This document shows, one piece after another, positions 1 to 6,479 of a DNA stretch of 6,530 nt (position 1 is its first letter; the number at the start of each line of letters is the position of its first letter). The translations under genes and the position numbers were made by a program. Source of the stretch: Flaviramulus sp. (GTDB taxonomy: Bacteria > Bacteroidota > Bacteroidia > Flavobacteriales > Flavobacteriaceae); NCBI GenBank assembly GCA_023255235.1, contig JALRJA010000373.1, positions 1 to 6,530 of the forward strand, read 5' to 3'. Below the pieces are notes generated by a model that had not been told where the DNA came from, did no database searches, and worked only from the letters and a program-made list of their open reading frames with translations.

Positions 1-70
1 AATAAAAAGATTGAGTAGCGAAAGCACGACCTTTTTAAAACCTGTCAAGTTTTAAATAAAGGGCACGCCC
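1..70 (+). repeat. Partial flavobacterial interspersed repeat, copy A (3' part)
   Basis: This stretch shares ordered blocks with the complete copy at 1416-1585 read on the - strand: AAAAAGAT at 4-11, TAGCG at 16-20, AAAGC-CGACC at 21-31 and a GGG-ACGCCC end at 61-70. Between CGACC and the GGG end lies a stem-loop at 30-62. Its inner stem is TTTAAAAC (34-41) with GTTTTAAA (49-56), the loop is 7 nt, and the outer CCTT/AAGG pairs sit beyond a 2-nt bulge. The 5' part of the element must lie left of the window. It is followed by 56 nt without a gene, then rarA. By analogy with the other copy, which follows a stop codon, it probably marks the 3' end of a + strand gene outside the window; that is inference. 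Homology rests on short blocks compared by eye. Confidence 0.6.
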
Positions 71-126
71 AAAACACATATAATTTTATAGGCTTAGATA
101 GCAAAAAAATGCTTAATTTTACATTT

Positions 127-1410
127 ATGAACCCTCAAGAACCTTTAGCAGAGCGATTGCGTCCAAAAAAATTAAGCGACTATTTAAGCCAAAAACACTT
201 GGTTGGTGAAAATGGGTCGCTCACATTACACATAAAACAAGGGCTAATTCCATCTATGATTTTTTGGGGACCTCCAGGCACCGGAAAAACCACACTAGCT
301 CATATTATAGCCACCGAATCTGGCAGACCGTTTTACACACTAAGTGCCATAAATTCTGGTGTAAAAGATATTCGCGATGTGATTGAAAAAGCAAAACAAC
401 GTGGTGGTTTATTTACTACTAAAAACCCTATTTTGTTTATTGATGAAATTCATAGGTTTAGCAAATCGCAGCAAGACTCACTTTTGCAAGCTGTAGAAAA
501 GGGTTGGATTACCTTAATTGGTGCAACCACAGAAAACCCAAGTTTTGAAGTTATTTCGGCACTTTTATCGCGCTGTCAGGTTTATGTTTTAAATGCCTTT
601 GACAAAACCAATTTAGAATTGCTTTTAAAACGTGCCATTAAAGAAGATGTATATATATCAAAAAAAGATATAGACCTAAAAGAAACCGAAGCTCTTATAA
701 AACTATCAGGTGGCGATGCCCGAAAATTGCTAAACATATTTGAGTTGGTGGTAAATGCTTATAATTCTAATAGCATTGTAATTACTAATGACGATGTACT
801 TCAAAACATTCAAAATAATACCGTGCTTTATGACAAAACAGGCGAGCAACATTACGATATTATTTCGGCATTTATAAAATCTATAAGAGGTAGCGACCCA
901 AATGCCGCAGTATATTGGCTAGCACGCATGATAGAAGGTGGCGAAGACGTAAAATTTATTGCCAGACGAATGCTTATTTTAGCCAGTGAAGACATAGGAA
1001 ACGCCAATCCTAACGCTTTAGTAATTGCCAACAATACCTTTCAAGCCGTTGCAACTATTGGCTATCCAGAGTCTCGAATTATACTAAGCCAATGTGCCAC
1101 TTATTTAGCCTGTTCACCCAAAAGTAATGCAGCATATTTGGCTATTGGTAAAGCACAACAACTTGTTAAAGATACAGGTAATTTAAGCGTTCCTTTAGAG
1201 ATTAGAAACGCTCCAACAAAACTTATGAAAGAGTTAGGCTATGGCAATAATTACCAGTATGCACACAACTTTGAAAACAATTTTGCCGACCAAGAATTCT
1301 TACCCGAGCAAATAAAAAACACCAAACTCTACGACCCCGGAAACAACCCTAAAGAACAAACACATAGGGCATTTTTAAAACAACTTTGGAAAAACAAGTA
1401 TGGGTATTAA
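127..1410 (+). CDS. rarA: Replication-associated recombination protein A (RarA/MgsA AAA+ ATPase)
   Basis: RarA is a cytoplasmic AAA+ ATPase of the clamp-loader-related WRNIP1/Mgs1 family that acts at stalled replication forks and on single-stranded DNA gaps. Numbering from the ATG at 127 (427 aa; E. coli RarA is about 447), the sequence shows PLAERLRP near the N-terminus, Walker A GPPGTGKT at 48-55, Walker B LFIDEIH at 103-109, sensor 1 GATTENPS at 132-139, a candidate arginine finger at R149 and sensor 2 GGDARK at 195-200. The family-specific C-terminal region follows (DKTGEQHYD at 236-244, ASEDIGNANP at 286-295). An in-frame ATG at 109 would add six residues, MLNFTF. I prefer 127 because relatives usually begin just before PLAERLRP. 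No Shine-Dalgarno is visible. A TAATTTTA at 81-88 resembles a -7 box but has no matching TTG upstream. The gene is intact, stands alone on this strand and ends 5 nt before the repeat at 1416. Confidence 0.97.
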   Translation: MNPQEPLAERLRPKKLSDYLSQKHLVGENGSLTLHIKQGLIPSMIFWGPPGTGKTTLAHIIATESGRPFYTLSAINSGVKDIRDVIEKAKQRGGLFTTKNPILFIDEIHRFSKSQQDSLLQAVEKGWITLIGATTENPSFEVISALLSRCQVYVLNAFDKTNLELLLKRAIKEDVYISKKDIDLKETEALIKLSGGDARKLLNIFELVVNAYNSNSIVITNDDVLQNIQNNTVLYDKTGEQHYDIISAFIKSIRGSDPNAAVYWLARMIEGGEDVKFIARRMLILASEDIGNANPNALVIANNTFQAVATIGYPESRIILSQCATYLACSPKSNAAYLAIGKAQQLVKDTGNLSVPLEIRNAPTKLMKELGYGNNYQYAHNFENNFADQEFLPEQIKNTKLYDPGNNPKEQTHRAFLKQLWKNKYGY

Positions 1411-1415
1411 ATTAA

Positions 1416-1585
1416 GGGCGTTACCCTGAAACAAGTTCAGGGTCGGGCTTTACGCTATATCTTTTTAAACAGCCATTAAAAAATGGAGTTTTCTGCAGCA
1501 ATTTCATCTCTTTTTTAAAATTACCACATCTTAATAGTGGGTGTTTTTTAGTGTTTAAAAAGGATGCCGCTTCAATCCCTAACGC
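1416..1585 (-). repeat. Flavobacterial structured interspersed repeat, copy B (complete, 170 bp)
   Basis: The element fills the convergent intergenic space between rarA and the - strand operon. Read on the - strand it starts GCGTTAGGGATTGAAG at 1585, 10 nt after the operon's last stop codon, and continues to GCATCC (1562). A perfect 11-bp long-range stem, CTTTTTAAACA (1461-1471 on +) with TGTTTAAAAAG (1552-1562), encloses an 80-nt middle. That middle contains a small hairpin (CCATT 1473-1477, AATGG 1482-1486) and a weak CCAC/GTGG pairing. Next come the conserved tail GATATAGCG and AAAGCCCGACC, a second hairpin at 1424-1442 and the end GGGTAACGCCC. The termini carry GCGTTA/TAACGC inverted repeats (1418-1423 and 1580-1585). 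It resembles, from memory, an element common in flavobacterial intergenic regions. It encodes no transposase. Its function is unknown; a role in transcript 3' ends is inferred from position. Confidence 0.75.
1424..1442. repeat. Palindromic hairpin nested in repeat copy B
   Basis: CCCTGAA (1424-1430) and TTCAGGG (1436-1442) form a perfect 7-bp stem around a 5-nt loop. Small palindromes of this CCTGAAACAAGTTCAGG type are, from memory, widely scattered in Bacteroidota and some Alphaproteobacteria genomes. It occupies the same slot (after CGACC, before GGG) that an unrelated AT-rich hairpin occupies in copy A. Neither strand has a U-run directly after the stem, so it is not a canonical intrinsic terminator, though it may still stabilise converging transcripts. 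Confidence 0.75.
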
Positions 1586-1595
1586 AAAAAAAAAA

Positions 1596-2384
1596 TTAAA
1601 ATTTAATATGTAACAATTGCCTATCAGTAGCACTATTTGAATAATACCAAAGCCCTTTTTCGTTAAATACAATGGCATTTTTATCCTTTACTATAAAAAT
1701 ATTTTCTAAACCCGATGCCATTAAAACCATAACAACTTTTGGTGTACTATCTACAATTTGAAAACCACCACTAATAGCTTGGGCATATAACATATTATCT
1801 AAGTCTTTTTTAACAACTACAGGTTTAGCTTTTTCTTTAATTGCAACAGGGTTTTCAACAACAGGTTCTTTGACTTCTTGTAATTGCTGTATTTGTTTAG
1901 AAACAACACTTGTAGTTTGCGTTAAAACCTCAGGAACTGTTTTATTATTGGGTTCATATTTATAATTTAAAGCATCAAAAGATTTAAAAGCATCACGCAA
2001 TGCCAAATTATAAGCAGTTTTATATTCTTTTTCTTTACTTTCACCAACATTAGATGCAAAAACCACTTTGTCATTACAATCTTTTAGCTCTACAGTAAGC
2101 TTAGTTTTAAAAAGACCAGAATCTTTTAAAACATCCGATTTTAAGCTTAAACACCTATTAACATACATATCTTCGGGGTAATTATCGCCTTCAAAAAGTG
2201 TTTTAAAGCCATATTTATCAAATAAAAACTTGGTTAAAGAATTTAGTTGATATTGGTCTTGTTCTTTTAAGAAGTCAAACTTTTTAGGTACAATAACATA
2301 TTTGTAATGGTTTAAGTTTACTTGCGAAAAAGCACTTGAAAAAATTAAAAAAATAAGACATGCAAAAAATAATTTAGTTTTCAT
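1596..2384 (-). CDS. Secreted protein of unknown function, last gene of envelope operon
   Basis: I do not recognise a named family. The 262-residue product begins with a clear Sec signal peptide (basic MKTK, hydrophobic 5-18, likely cut after SAFSQ near residue 21), so it should reach the periplasm or beyond. Residues 25-143 look like one folded alpha/beta domain starting YKYVIVPKKFDFL, with two cysteines (C78, C103) that could form a disulfide. Residues about 148-195 are a Gln/Val/Pro/Lys/Glu-rich linker with repeated PVV-type segments. Residues 198-262 form a small, probably beta-rich C-terminal domain (YAQAISGGFQIVDSTP, then alternating hydrophobics and GLWYYSN). The start ATG lies inside the 3' end of the DUF5723 gene (11-nt overlap), implying coupled translation. 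The stop is followed by a 10-nt T tract on the coding strand and then repeat copy B. A role alongside the upstream barrel-like protein is inferred from context only. Confidence 0.9.
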   Translation of the reverse strand: MKTKLFFACLIFLIFSSAFSQVNLNHYKYVIVPKKFDFLKEQDQYQLNSLTKFLFDKYGFKTLFEGDNYPEDMYVNRCLSLKSDVLKDSGLFKTKLTVELKDCNDKVVFASNVGESKEKEYKTAYNLALRDAFKSFDALNYKYEPNNKTVPEVLTQTTSVVSKQIQQLQEVKEPVVENPVAIKEKAKPVVVKKDLDNMLYAQAISGGFQIVDSTPKVVMVLMASGLENIFIVKDKNAIVFNEKGLWYYSNSATDRQLLHIKF

Positions 2385-3780
2385 TTTTAGAGAATATATA
2401 ATTAAAGCCTAGTTGTAAAGATACACTTTGTGCATCATAAATGTTTCTATATTGTAAAAAATTATCTGCCATTATATAAAAATTAAACCCTCCAAAATGG
2501 GTAGACATACCCAAACCTAAATTATTAAAAGAATAGGAATCAAGAGTATAAGTAGCTTTTAATCTTAGGTTTTTAAACAAGCGTCTGTAGTAATATGCTG
2601 TTAATGCCAGTTGGGGTTGTTTAGGTCTGTTTATGGCAAATAATTGAGCTCCTACGGCATTTAGATACCCTACATCATCTTTTAAACAGTTGCACTCATT
2701 GGCATTTTTTTTACCAAACGCATAGTTTAAAGAGGCATTAAATTTTATTGGTCTCCATGTGGTGTATGCTGTTGTAGTGCTATCGGCAGTAAAGACATCT
2801 TCAAAAGATTGTACAACGTCATTCCAATAATCTTCGGCGGTTTGTTCAGAATCAATTTCTGGGAAAAGCGGGTTTATGCCTTCAAAATCATAATTACCTT
2901 GTACTTGGTAGGTTATTATATCTTTGGTATGCCTAACCAAACCAATGTCTAGCAAACTCGCATCTAAAGTCCATTGTGGCTTTAGTTGGTATGTAAACCC
3001 TATATCAAATCCTAAGCCTAAATTACCACCTAATAATACTCTTTTTATTACATCTTTTTGGGTAAAATTGGAATCGTCTGAAGCCATACTATGAATTCCA
3101 GATGTTTGAAGTTGTAAATCTAAATTAAAGTGATGGTTATAAAAATTATTGCTTCCTTCAGTAGTTATAAATGAGCCTTTATTTTTGGTGGCATTAATAT
3201 TTATAATGCTTGAGTAAATTTTACCTCTAATACCATAATTAAGCTTAGATGATACTTTTTTGTTATAACCTACATGAAAAACAGAGAGTATTTCACCTCT
3301 AAAGTTAATATGGTTTAATCTAAAGGGTTTATTAATATGATTAGCATTACCATCTAAAGTTAAAATGGCAATATCTTTTAGGAAATACATTAAAAAGTCT
3401 GTTTCTTGATATAACCCAAAACTTAAATAGTTATTTTTTTCATAGTTTTTACCATAGGCAAACCCACCAGAGATGAGTTCAATTTGTTGATTAAAGGTAA
3501 AAAAATCTGTAGATTTCATGTTATTAACGGCATGTTGTAGCTTGTCGTTAAAAGGAATTCCGTCTTTAGCAAAAAGATCATAAGGTGTAATTCCAGATGT
3601 ACCGGCATTAATATGAAAATGAGATAATAGCGGAATACCAAAGTGACCTTTATGTTTTACCTCGCCGCCTGGGTTTAGCATTAACGATTGAGGTATTTCA
3701 GAAAACCCGTAAAGTAGTTGTTTATTTTGAGAAAAAGATAAACATGTTATTAAGCCCAAAAAGTAGCTTATTCTCTTCAT
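2374..3780 (-). CDS. DUF5723 family protein, probable outer-membrane beta-barrel
   Basis: The 468-residue product looks like the Bacteroidota DUF5723 family, whose members are predicted outer-membrane barrels of unknown function, loosely like FadL/PorV. A short signal peptide (MKRISYFLGLITCLSFSQ, cut near residue 18) is followed by SLMLNPGG at 32-39, recalling the NP motif near the start of such barrels. Many amphipathic beta-strand-like segments follow, including LGLGFDIGFTYQL (254-266) and a DASLLDIGLVRH motif at 273-284. The last strand, SVSLQLGFNYIF (452-463), sits close to the C-terminus, as in outer-membrane proteins. An acidic insert at about 305-335 and a CxC pair (C363, C365) probably lie in loops. 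The start shares one nucleotide (TAATG) with the stop of the lipoprotein gene upstream, and the end overlaps the next gene by 11 nt. The family call is by recognition; the barrel is inferred from strand pattern. Confidence 0.85.
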   Translation of the reverse strand: MKRISYFLGLITCLSFSQNKQLLYGFSEIPQSLMLNPGGEVKHKGHFGIPLLSHFHINAGTSGITPYDLFAKDGIPFNDKLQHAVNNMKSTDFFTFNQQIELISGGFAYGKNYEKNNYLSFGLYQETDFLMYFLKDIAILTLDGNANHINKPFRLNHINFRGEILSVFHVGYNKKVSSKLNYGIRGKIYSSIININATKNKGSFITTEGSNNFYNHHFNLDLQLQTSGIHSMASDDSNFTQKDVIKRVLLGGNLGLGFDIGFTYQLKPQWTLDASLLDIGLVRHTKDIITYQVQGNYDFEGINPLFPEIDSEQTAEDYWNDVVQSFEDVFTADSTTTAYTTWRPIKFNASLNYAFGKKNANECNCLKDDVGYLNAVGAQLFAINRPKQPQLALTAYYYRRLFKNLRLKATYTLDSYSFNNLGLGMSTHFGGFNFYIMADNFLQYRNIYDAQSVSLQLGFNYIFSKNEN

Positions 3781-4352
3781 TAGGAAGCTTCAATTTTAAA
3801 GTAAAAAATTCCTTTAGATTTTAAAATAAGGTTTCCTGGTGTACTATCATTTAGTGGCACTCCACCGGCTAAAGCTTGAGCTGTTAATACAACTTTTTGG
3901 GTTGCTTTTAAGTTGTTTAAAGTATTCCCTTCAAAAACCTCTGTATGTGTTGTTATAACATCTAAGTTTGCTGAAGACCCCGACGTTGTAATAGCAAATG
4001 AATGCCTTATTATATCATTATCATCAAAAAAATCTATACGCACATTAAAACTTCTGTTAATGCTGTTTGCAATTTCAAAAACAAACTCTGATTTGACAAC
4101 GTGGTCAACAACAAAACCTCTGCTAAACAAATCAATAATTACAGAGTCTTTAAACGTATTAATTTCGGTGTTATTAACACTAAATTTTGTGGCAGGTGCG
4201 TTAAAAAAAACAAGACTAGAAGCTACTTGGGGTTCTAAAGTAAATTCTTTTGCTTGATTAAAGTCTATCTCTTTTGTACATGAAAAAAACAACCCTAAAA
4301 AAAGAGTGGCAACAACAAGTTGGCTGTATTTGAATAAGTTATTAATCATCAT
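3780..4352 (-). CDS. Predicted lipoprotein of unknown function
   Basis: The product (190 aa) starts with a type II signal peptide: a hydrophobic stretch LVVATLFLGLFFS, then the lipidated cysteine C25 in LFFSC. The residues after the cysteine are TKEIDF. A charged K-E/D patch directly after the cysteine resembles the lipoprotein export signals described in Bacteroidota that send lipoproteins to the cell surface, so surface exposure is possible but inferred. The mature part (about 165 aa) is rich in beta-like segments, for example SVIIDLFSRGFVVDHVVKS and GIFYFKIE, and may be a single beta-sandwich; no family is recognised. Start choice: the frame opens with GTG (4355) followed by two ATGs (4352 and 4349). 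I take the first ATG; 4349 is nearly as likely. It lies 35 nt downstream of the phosphatase gene and its stop overlaps the DUF5723 start (TAATG), suggesting translational coupling. Confidence 0.87.
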   Translation of the reverse strand: MMINNLFKYSQLVVATLFLGLFFSCTKEIDFNQAKEFTLEPQVASSLVFFNAPATKFSVNNTEINTFKDSVIIDLFSRGFVVDHVVKSEFVFEIANSINRSFNVRIDFFDDNDIIRHSFAITTSGSSANLDVITTHTEVFEGNTLNNLKATQKVVLTAQALAGGVPLNDSTPGNLILKSKGIFYFKIEAS

Positions 4353-4387
4353 CACACAAAACGCTAAAATGGGGTGTGTATTTTAAT

Positions 4388-5077
4388 TTATAAATATTTT
4401 TTTATATGAATTAAGTTGGTTACTTGTTTAATTTCGGTATCTATGGCATCATTATAATTGCCAAAATATATAGCTTGCATACCTATATTTTTAGCTCCTA
4501 ATATATCTGCTTCATAGCTATCGCCAATCATAATACTGTTTTTTGCAACTGTTTTGGCTTGTTGTAAAGCAAAATTAAAAATTTTAGGATTTGGTTTTTT
4601 CACGCCTACCATTTCAGAATTTGTAATGGTTTTAAAGTATTGAATAATTTTTGATTTATCTAATTTTTTGTGTTGAACTTCTTCAAATCCATTGGTAATA
4701 ATATGCAAGTTGTAATTTTGATTTAAATACTCTAAAATTTCAAAAGTGTTTTCAAATAAATGATTAAATGAGGGTAAATGTGTTATGTAATCTTGAGAGA
4801 GTTTATCAATTACGTTTGCTTGAACATGATAATTAACAGCTTGAAAAGCATCATATAACCTGTTAAACCGCAATGTTTGTTTATCAATTTTTTCTTCTCT
4901 ATAAAGCTTCCAATATTTAAGGTTTATGGGTTCATAATGTGATAAAAAAATGTTTAAATCTAGTTTAATATGGTGTATTTTAAATAGTTTATGAAAGGTA
5001 AAGGCTGAGTTTTTATCAAAATCCCAAAGGGTATGATCTAAATCAAAAAAAACATCAGTTATATCATTAATTTTCAT
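4388..5077 (-). CDS. yjjG: YjjG-family HAD hydrolase, noncanonical pyrimidine nucleotidase
   Basis: This is a haloacid-dehalogenase superfamily phosphatase of 229 aa, close to E. coli YjjG (about 225 aa). YjjG removes phosphate from nucleoside 5'-monophosphates, including non-canonical pyrimidines, and so helps clean the nucleotide pool. It should be cytoplasmic, as no signal peptide is present. All four HAD motifs are intact: motif I FFDLDHTL with nucleophile D12 and acid/base D14, motif II T128 in IITNGF (126-131), motif III lysine at K160/K161 in GVKKPNP, and motif IV GDSYEAD (185-191) with D186 and D191. Helical cap residues lie between motifs I and II (about 18-110), as in C1-cap enzymes. 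The ATG overlaps the end of the upstream gene by 11 nt. A related HAD phosphatase with another small substrate cannot be excluded, but ITNGF and the length favour YjjG. Confidence 0.9.
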   Translation of the reverse strand: MKINDITDVFFDLDHTLWDFDKNSAFTFHKLFKIHHIKLDLNIFLSHYEPINLKYWKLYREEKIDKQTLRFNRLYDAFQAVNYHVQANVIDKLSQDYITHLPSFNHLFENTFEILEYLNQNYNLHIITNGFEEVQHKKLDKSKIIQYFKTITNSEMVGVKKPNPKIFNFALQQAKTVAKNSIMIGDSYEADILGAKNIGMQAIYFGNYNDAIDTEIKQVTNLIHIKKYL

Positions 5078-6368
5078 CTGTAGAGTCTAAAATAATATTA
5101 AACAATTCTTTAAATCCGTCCCACTTAATGTCATTACTAAAAGTATAATTATGAAATACAGGCACAAACTCACCGTTAACTTGTTTTACTTGTTTGATAA
5201 TTTCATTGAGAAATTTCTTTTTGTCTAATAACGATTTGTTTTTTAATAAGGCATGGTCCATAATATGGTATGAGGTTATTTTTAAAGGGGTTTGTACTTC
5301 ATAATCTAAGTCGTAGAAAAAAAACGGTGTGCAAGTGCCTGCTCTAAACCCAACATGGTTTGTATAACCCATAGTATAGTCTTCTAAAATATCGAGTTCT
5401 AAAAGGTTTCTATACGATTCTGGTAAATTAAGTTTTGAAAAAGATTGCCTTGATGCTTTTAAAGTGGTGTTTAAAATATGCTCTATTCTTAGTTTTTCTT
5501 TTTTAAGAACTTGTATGTCTTCTATGGCAAAATAAGACGCTTTTAACCCTACCATTGCGTAATCGGCAACTTGTTTAATTAGTGATACTAATTTCTTTTT
5601 ATTGGGGTTTATACCCTTATCGAAGGTAGAATAATCGCCTACTAAAAAAAAGAATAGAAACTTATAGTTAACGCTTTTTTGTCTGTTTATTAAATATTTG
5701 AATGTGTCAAAGGGATCGTGAACAAAGCCAAGAACAACTAAAATTCTGGTGTAAACCTTTTTAAATTTTAGATTTAAAAAATCGTTTAATGCACCTCCAA
5801 GCGTTCTAATAAAACCTTTTAATTTATAACTGTAAGCACTAGGAACATCTAAAATAGGTTTAATACTATAGGTTTTTACAGGAAATAAAAAGTTGGGAAA
5901 TTGCTTTTGTAATGCCTTTTTAAATTTATATGCCCACATATCAACTACTGGTTGATTTAAAAAGCCTTCTTTGTAAGCGATGCTATTGGTTGCTGTAAAA
6001 CGACCAAATTCATCTTTTACATGAGGTAAATATTCTTCATATCGAGATAACAGGTAAAAAGATGCGGCAAAAATATCAAAAGGAAGGGCACATTTATCGC
6101 CATTAAAAAAAAAGCATTTGGTATCATTCCAAGGGTTTACATGTATTTCAACATCATTAAGTCCTTGTTCAAATAAAATATCATGACTTTTTATAAAAAA
6201 CTCGGTGCTTAGTTGTTGCTTAGTATATGACATTTTCATGCCATCATGTGTTATAAAAGTTTGTATTTGTGATGTAAAACCAACTTCAACACCCAATATT
6301 CTGGTGCATATATGTTTAAAAACATATTTTAAACGTGGTGTAATTTTATGAGTATAAACTAAAAGCAT
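5067..6368 (-). CDS. DUF7033 / polysaccharide-deacetylase-like protein, possibly catalytically degenerate
   Basis: The 433-residue product matches, by recognition, the flavobacterial DUF7033-plus-polysaccharide-deacetylase architecture. The N-terminal part (about 1-165) carries MLLVYTHKITPR, LPFDIFAASFYLLSRYEEYLPH (96-116), GRF at 122-124 and PVVDMW (140-145). The C-terminal part (about 170-430) resembles a NodB-type deacetylase barrel, with GFRAGTCTPFFFYDL at 340-354 and HNYTF at 406-410. Against the motifs I recall for active relatives, the DVD pair reads D174-V-P176, the HPSY motif reads KASY (276-279) and SRQHF reads SRQSF (306-310). Two expected histidines and one aspartate thus appear to be missing, which would argue against ordinary metal-dependent deacetylation. 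No signal peptide is seen, so it is probably cytoplasmic. It is the first full gene of the operon, 64 nt downstream of a good promoter, and overlaps the next gene by 11 nt. The substrate is unknown. Confidence 0.88.
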   Translation of the reverse strand: MLLVYTHKITPRLKYVFKHICTRILGVEVGFTSQIQTFITHDGMKMSYTKQQLSTEFFIKSHDILFEQGLNDVEIHVNPWNDTKCFFFNGDKCALPFDIFAASFYLLSRYEEYLPHVKDEFGRFTATNSIAYKEGFLNQPVVDMWAYKFKKALQKQFPNFLFPVKTYSIKPILDVPSAYSYKLKGFIRTLGGALNDFLNLKFKKVYTRILVVLGFVHDPFDTFKYLINRQKSVNYKFLFFFLVGDYSTFDKGINPNKKKLVSLIKQVADYAMVGLKASYFAIEDIQVLKKEKLRIEHILNTTLKASRQSFSKLNLPESYRNLLELDILEDYTMGYTNHVGFRAGTCTPFFFYDLDYEVQTPLKITSYHIMDHALLKNKSLLDKKKFLNEIIKQVKQVNGEFVPVFHNYTFSNDIKWDGFKELFNIILDSTDEN

Positions 6369-6431
6369 AAATTATAATAGTGCTATTTTAATTGACAAAC
6401 CTAATGGTAATTTATAACATATTTTCATCTG

Positions 6432-6461
6432 CAAAACTAAAGTATGCTTTTTCTGTTACAA
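6432..6461 (-). promoter_or_regulatory. Bacteroidota-type promoter of the five-gene operon
   Basis: On the - strand, TTG at 6461-6459 is followed after exactly 19 nt by TAGTTTTG at 6439-6432. This matches the Bacteroidota sigma-ABfr/flavobacterial consensus TTG-N17-23-TAnnTTTG at every fixed position and with favoured spacing. Transcription should begin a few bases below 6432, leaving a 5' leader of roughly 55-60 nt before the ATG at 6368. It lies after the stop of the partial upstream gene. No second match of this quality was noticed inside the operon, which supports one transcript across the five genes. Confidence 0.7.
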
Positions 6462-6479
6462 TAACTACTCTCATTCCCA

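Noticed and set aside
81..88. TAATTTTA as a -7 box for rarA
   Set aside because: It differs from TAnnTTTG at the last base and has no TTG at 17-23 nt upstream; too weak to annotate, although rarA must have a promoter nearby.
852..1034. Open frame of 60 codons antisense to rarA
   Set aside because: It lies fully inside the intact rarA gene, with no promoter or recognisable protein features.
1424..1442. Canonical Rho-independent terminator
   Set aside because: The 7-bp stem is good, but no U-run follows on either strand; it was listed as a palindromic repeat instead.
1586..1595. Run of ten A bases (T on the operon strand) as a programmed slippage site
   Set aside because: It lies after the stop codon of the secreted-protein gene, so slippage there would have no coding effect.
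1421..1678. Open frame of 85 codons on the - strand crossing the intergenic region
   Set aside because: It starts out of frame inside the secreted-protein gene and runs through repeat copy B. Its GIEAASF and KPDPELVSG segments are simply the repeat translated, a frequent source of spurious ORFs.
3913..4257. Open frame of 114 codons antisense to the lipoprotein gene
   Set aside because: It is a shadow of the lipoprotein coding frame; the opposite strand has a signal peptide and operon context, this one has neither.
4353..4355. GTG start for the lipoprotein gene
   Set aside because: Two ATG codons follow immediately in frame, and GTG adds only one residue before the signal peptide, so an ATG start is preferred.
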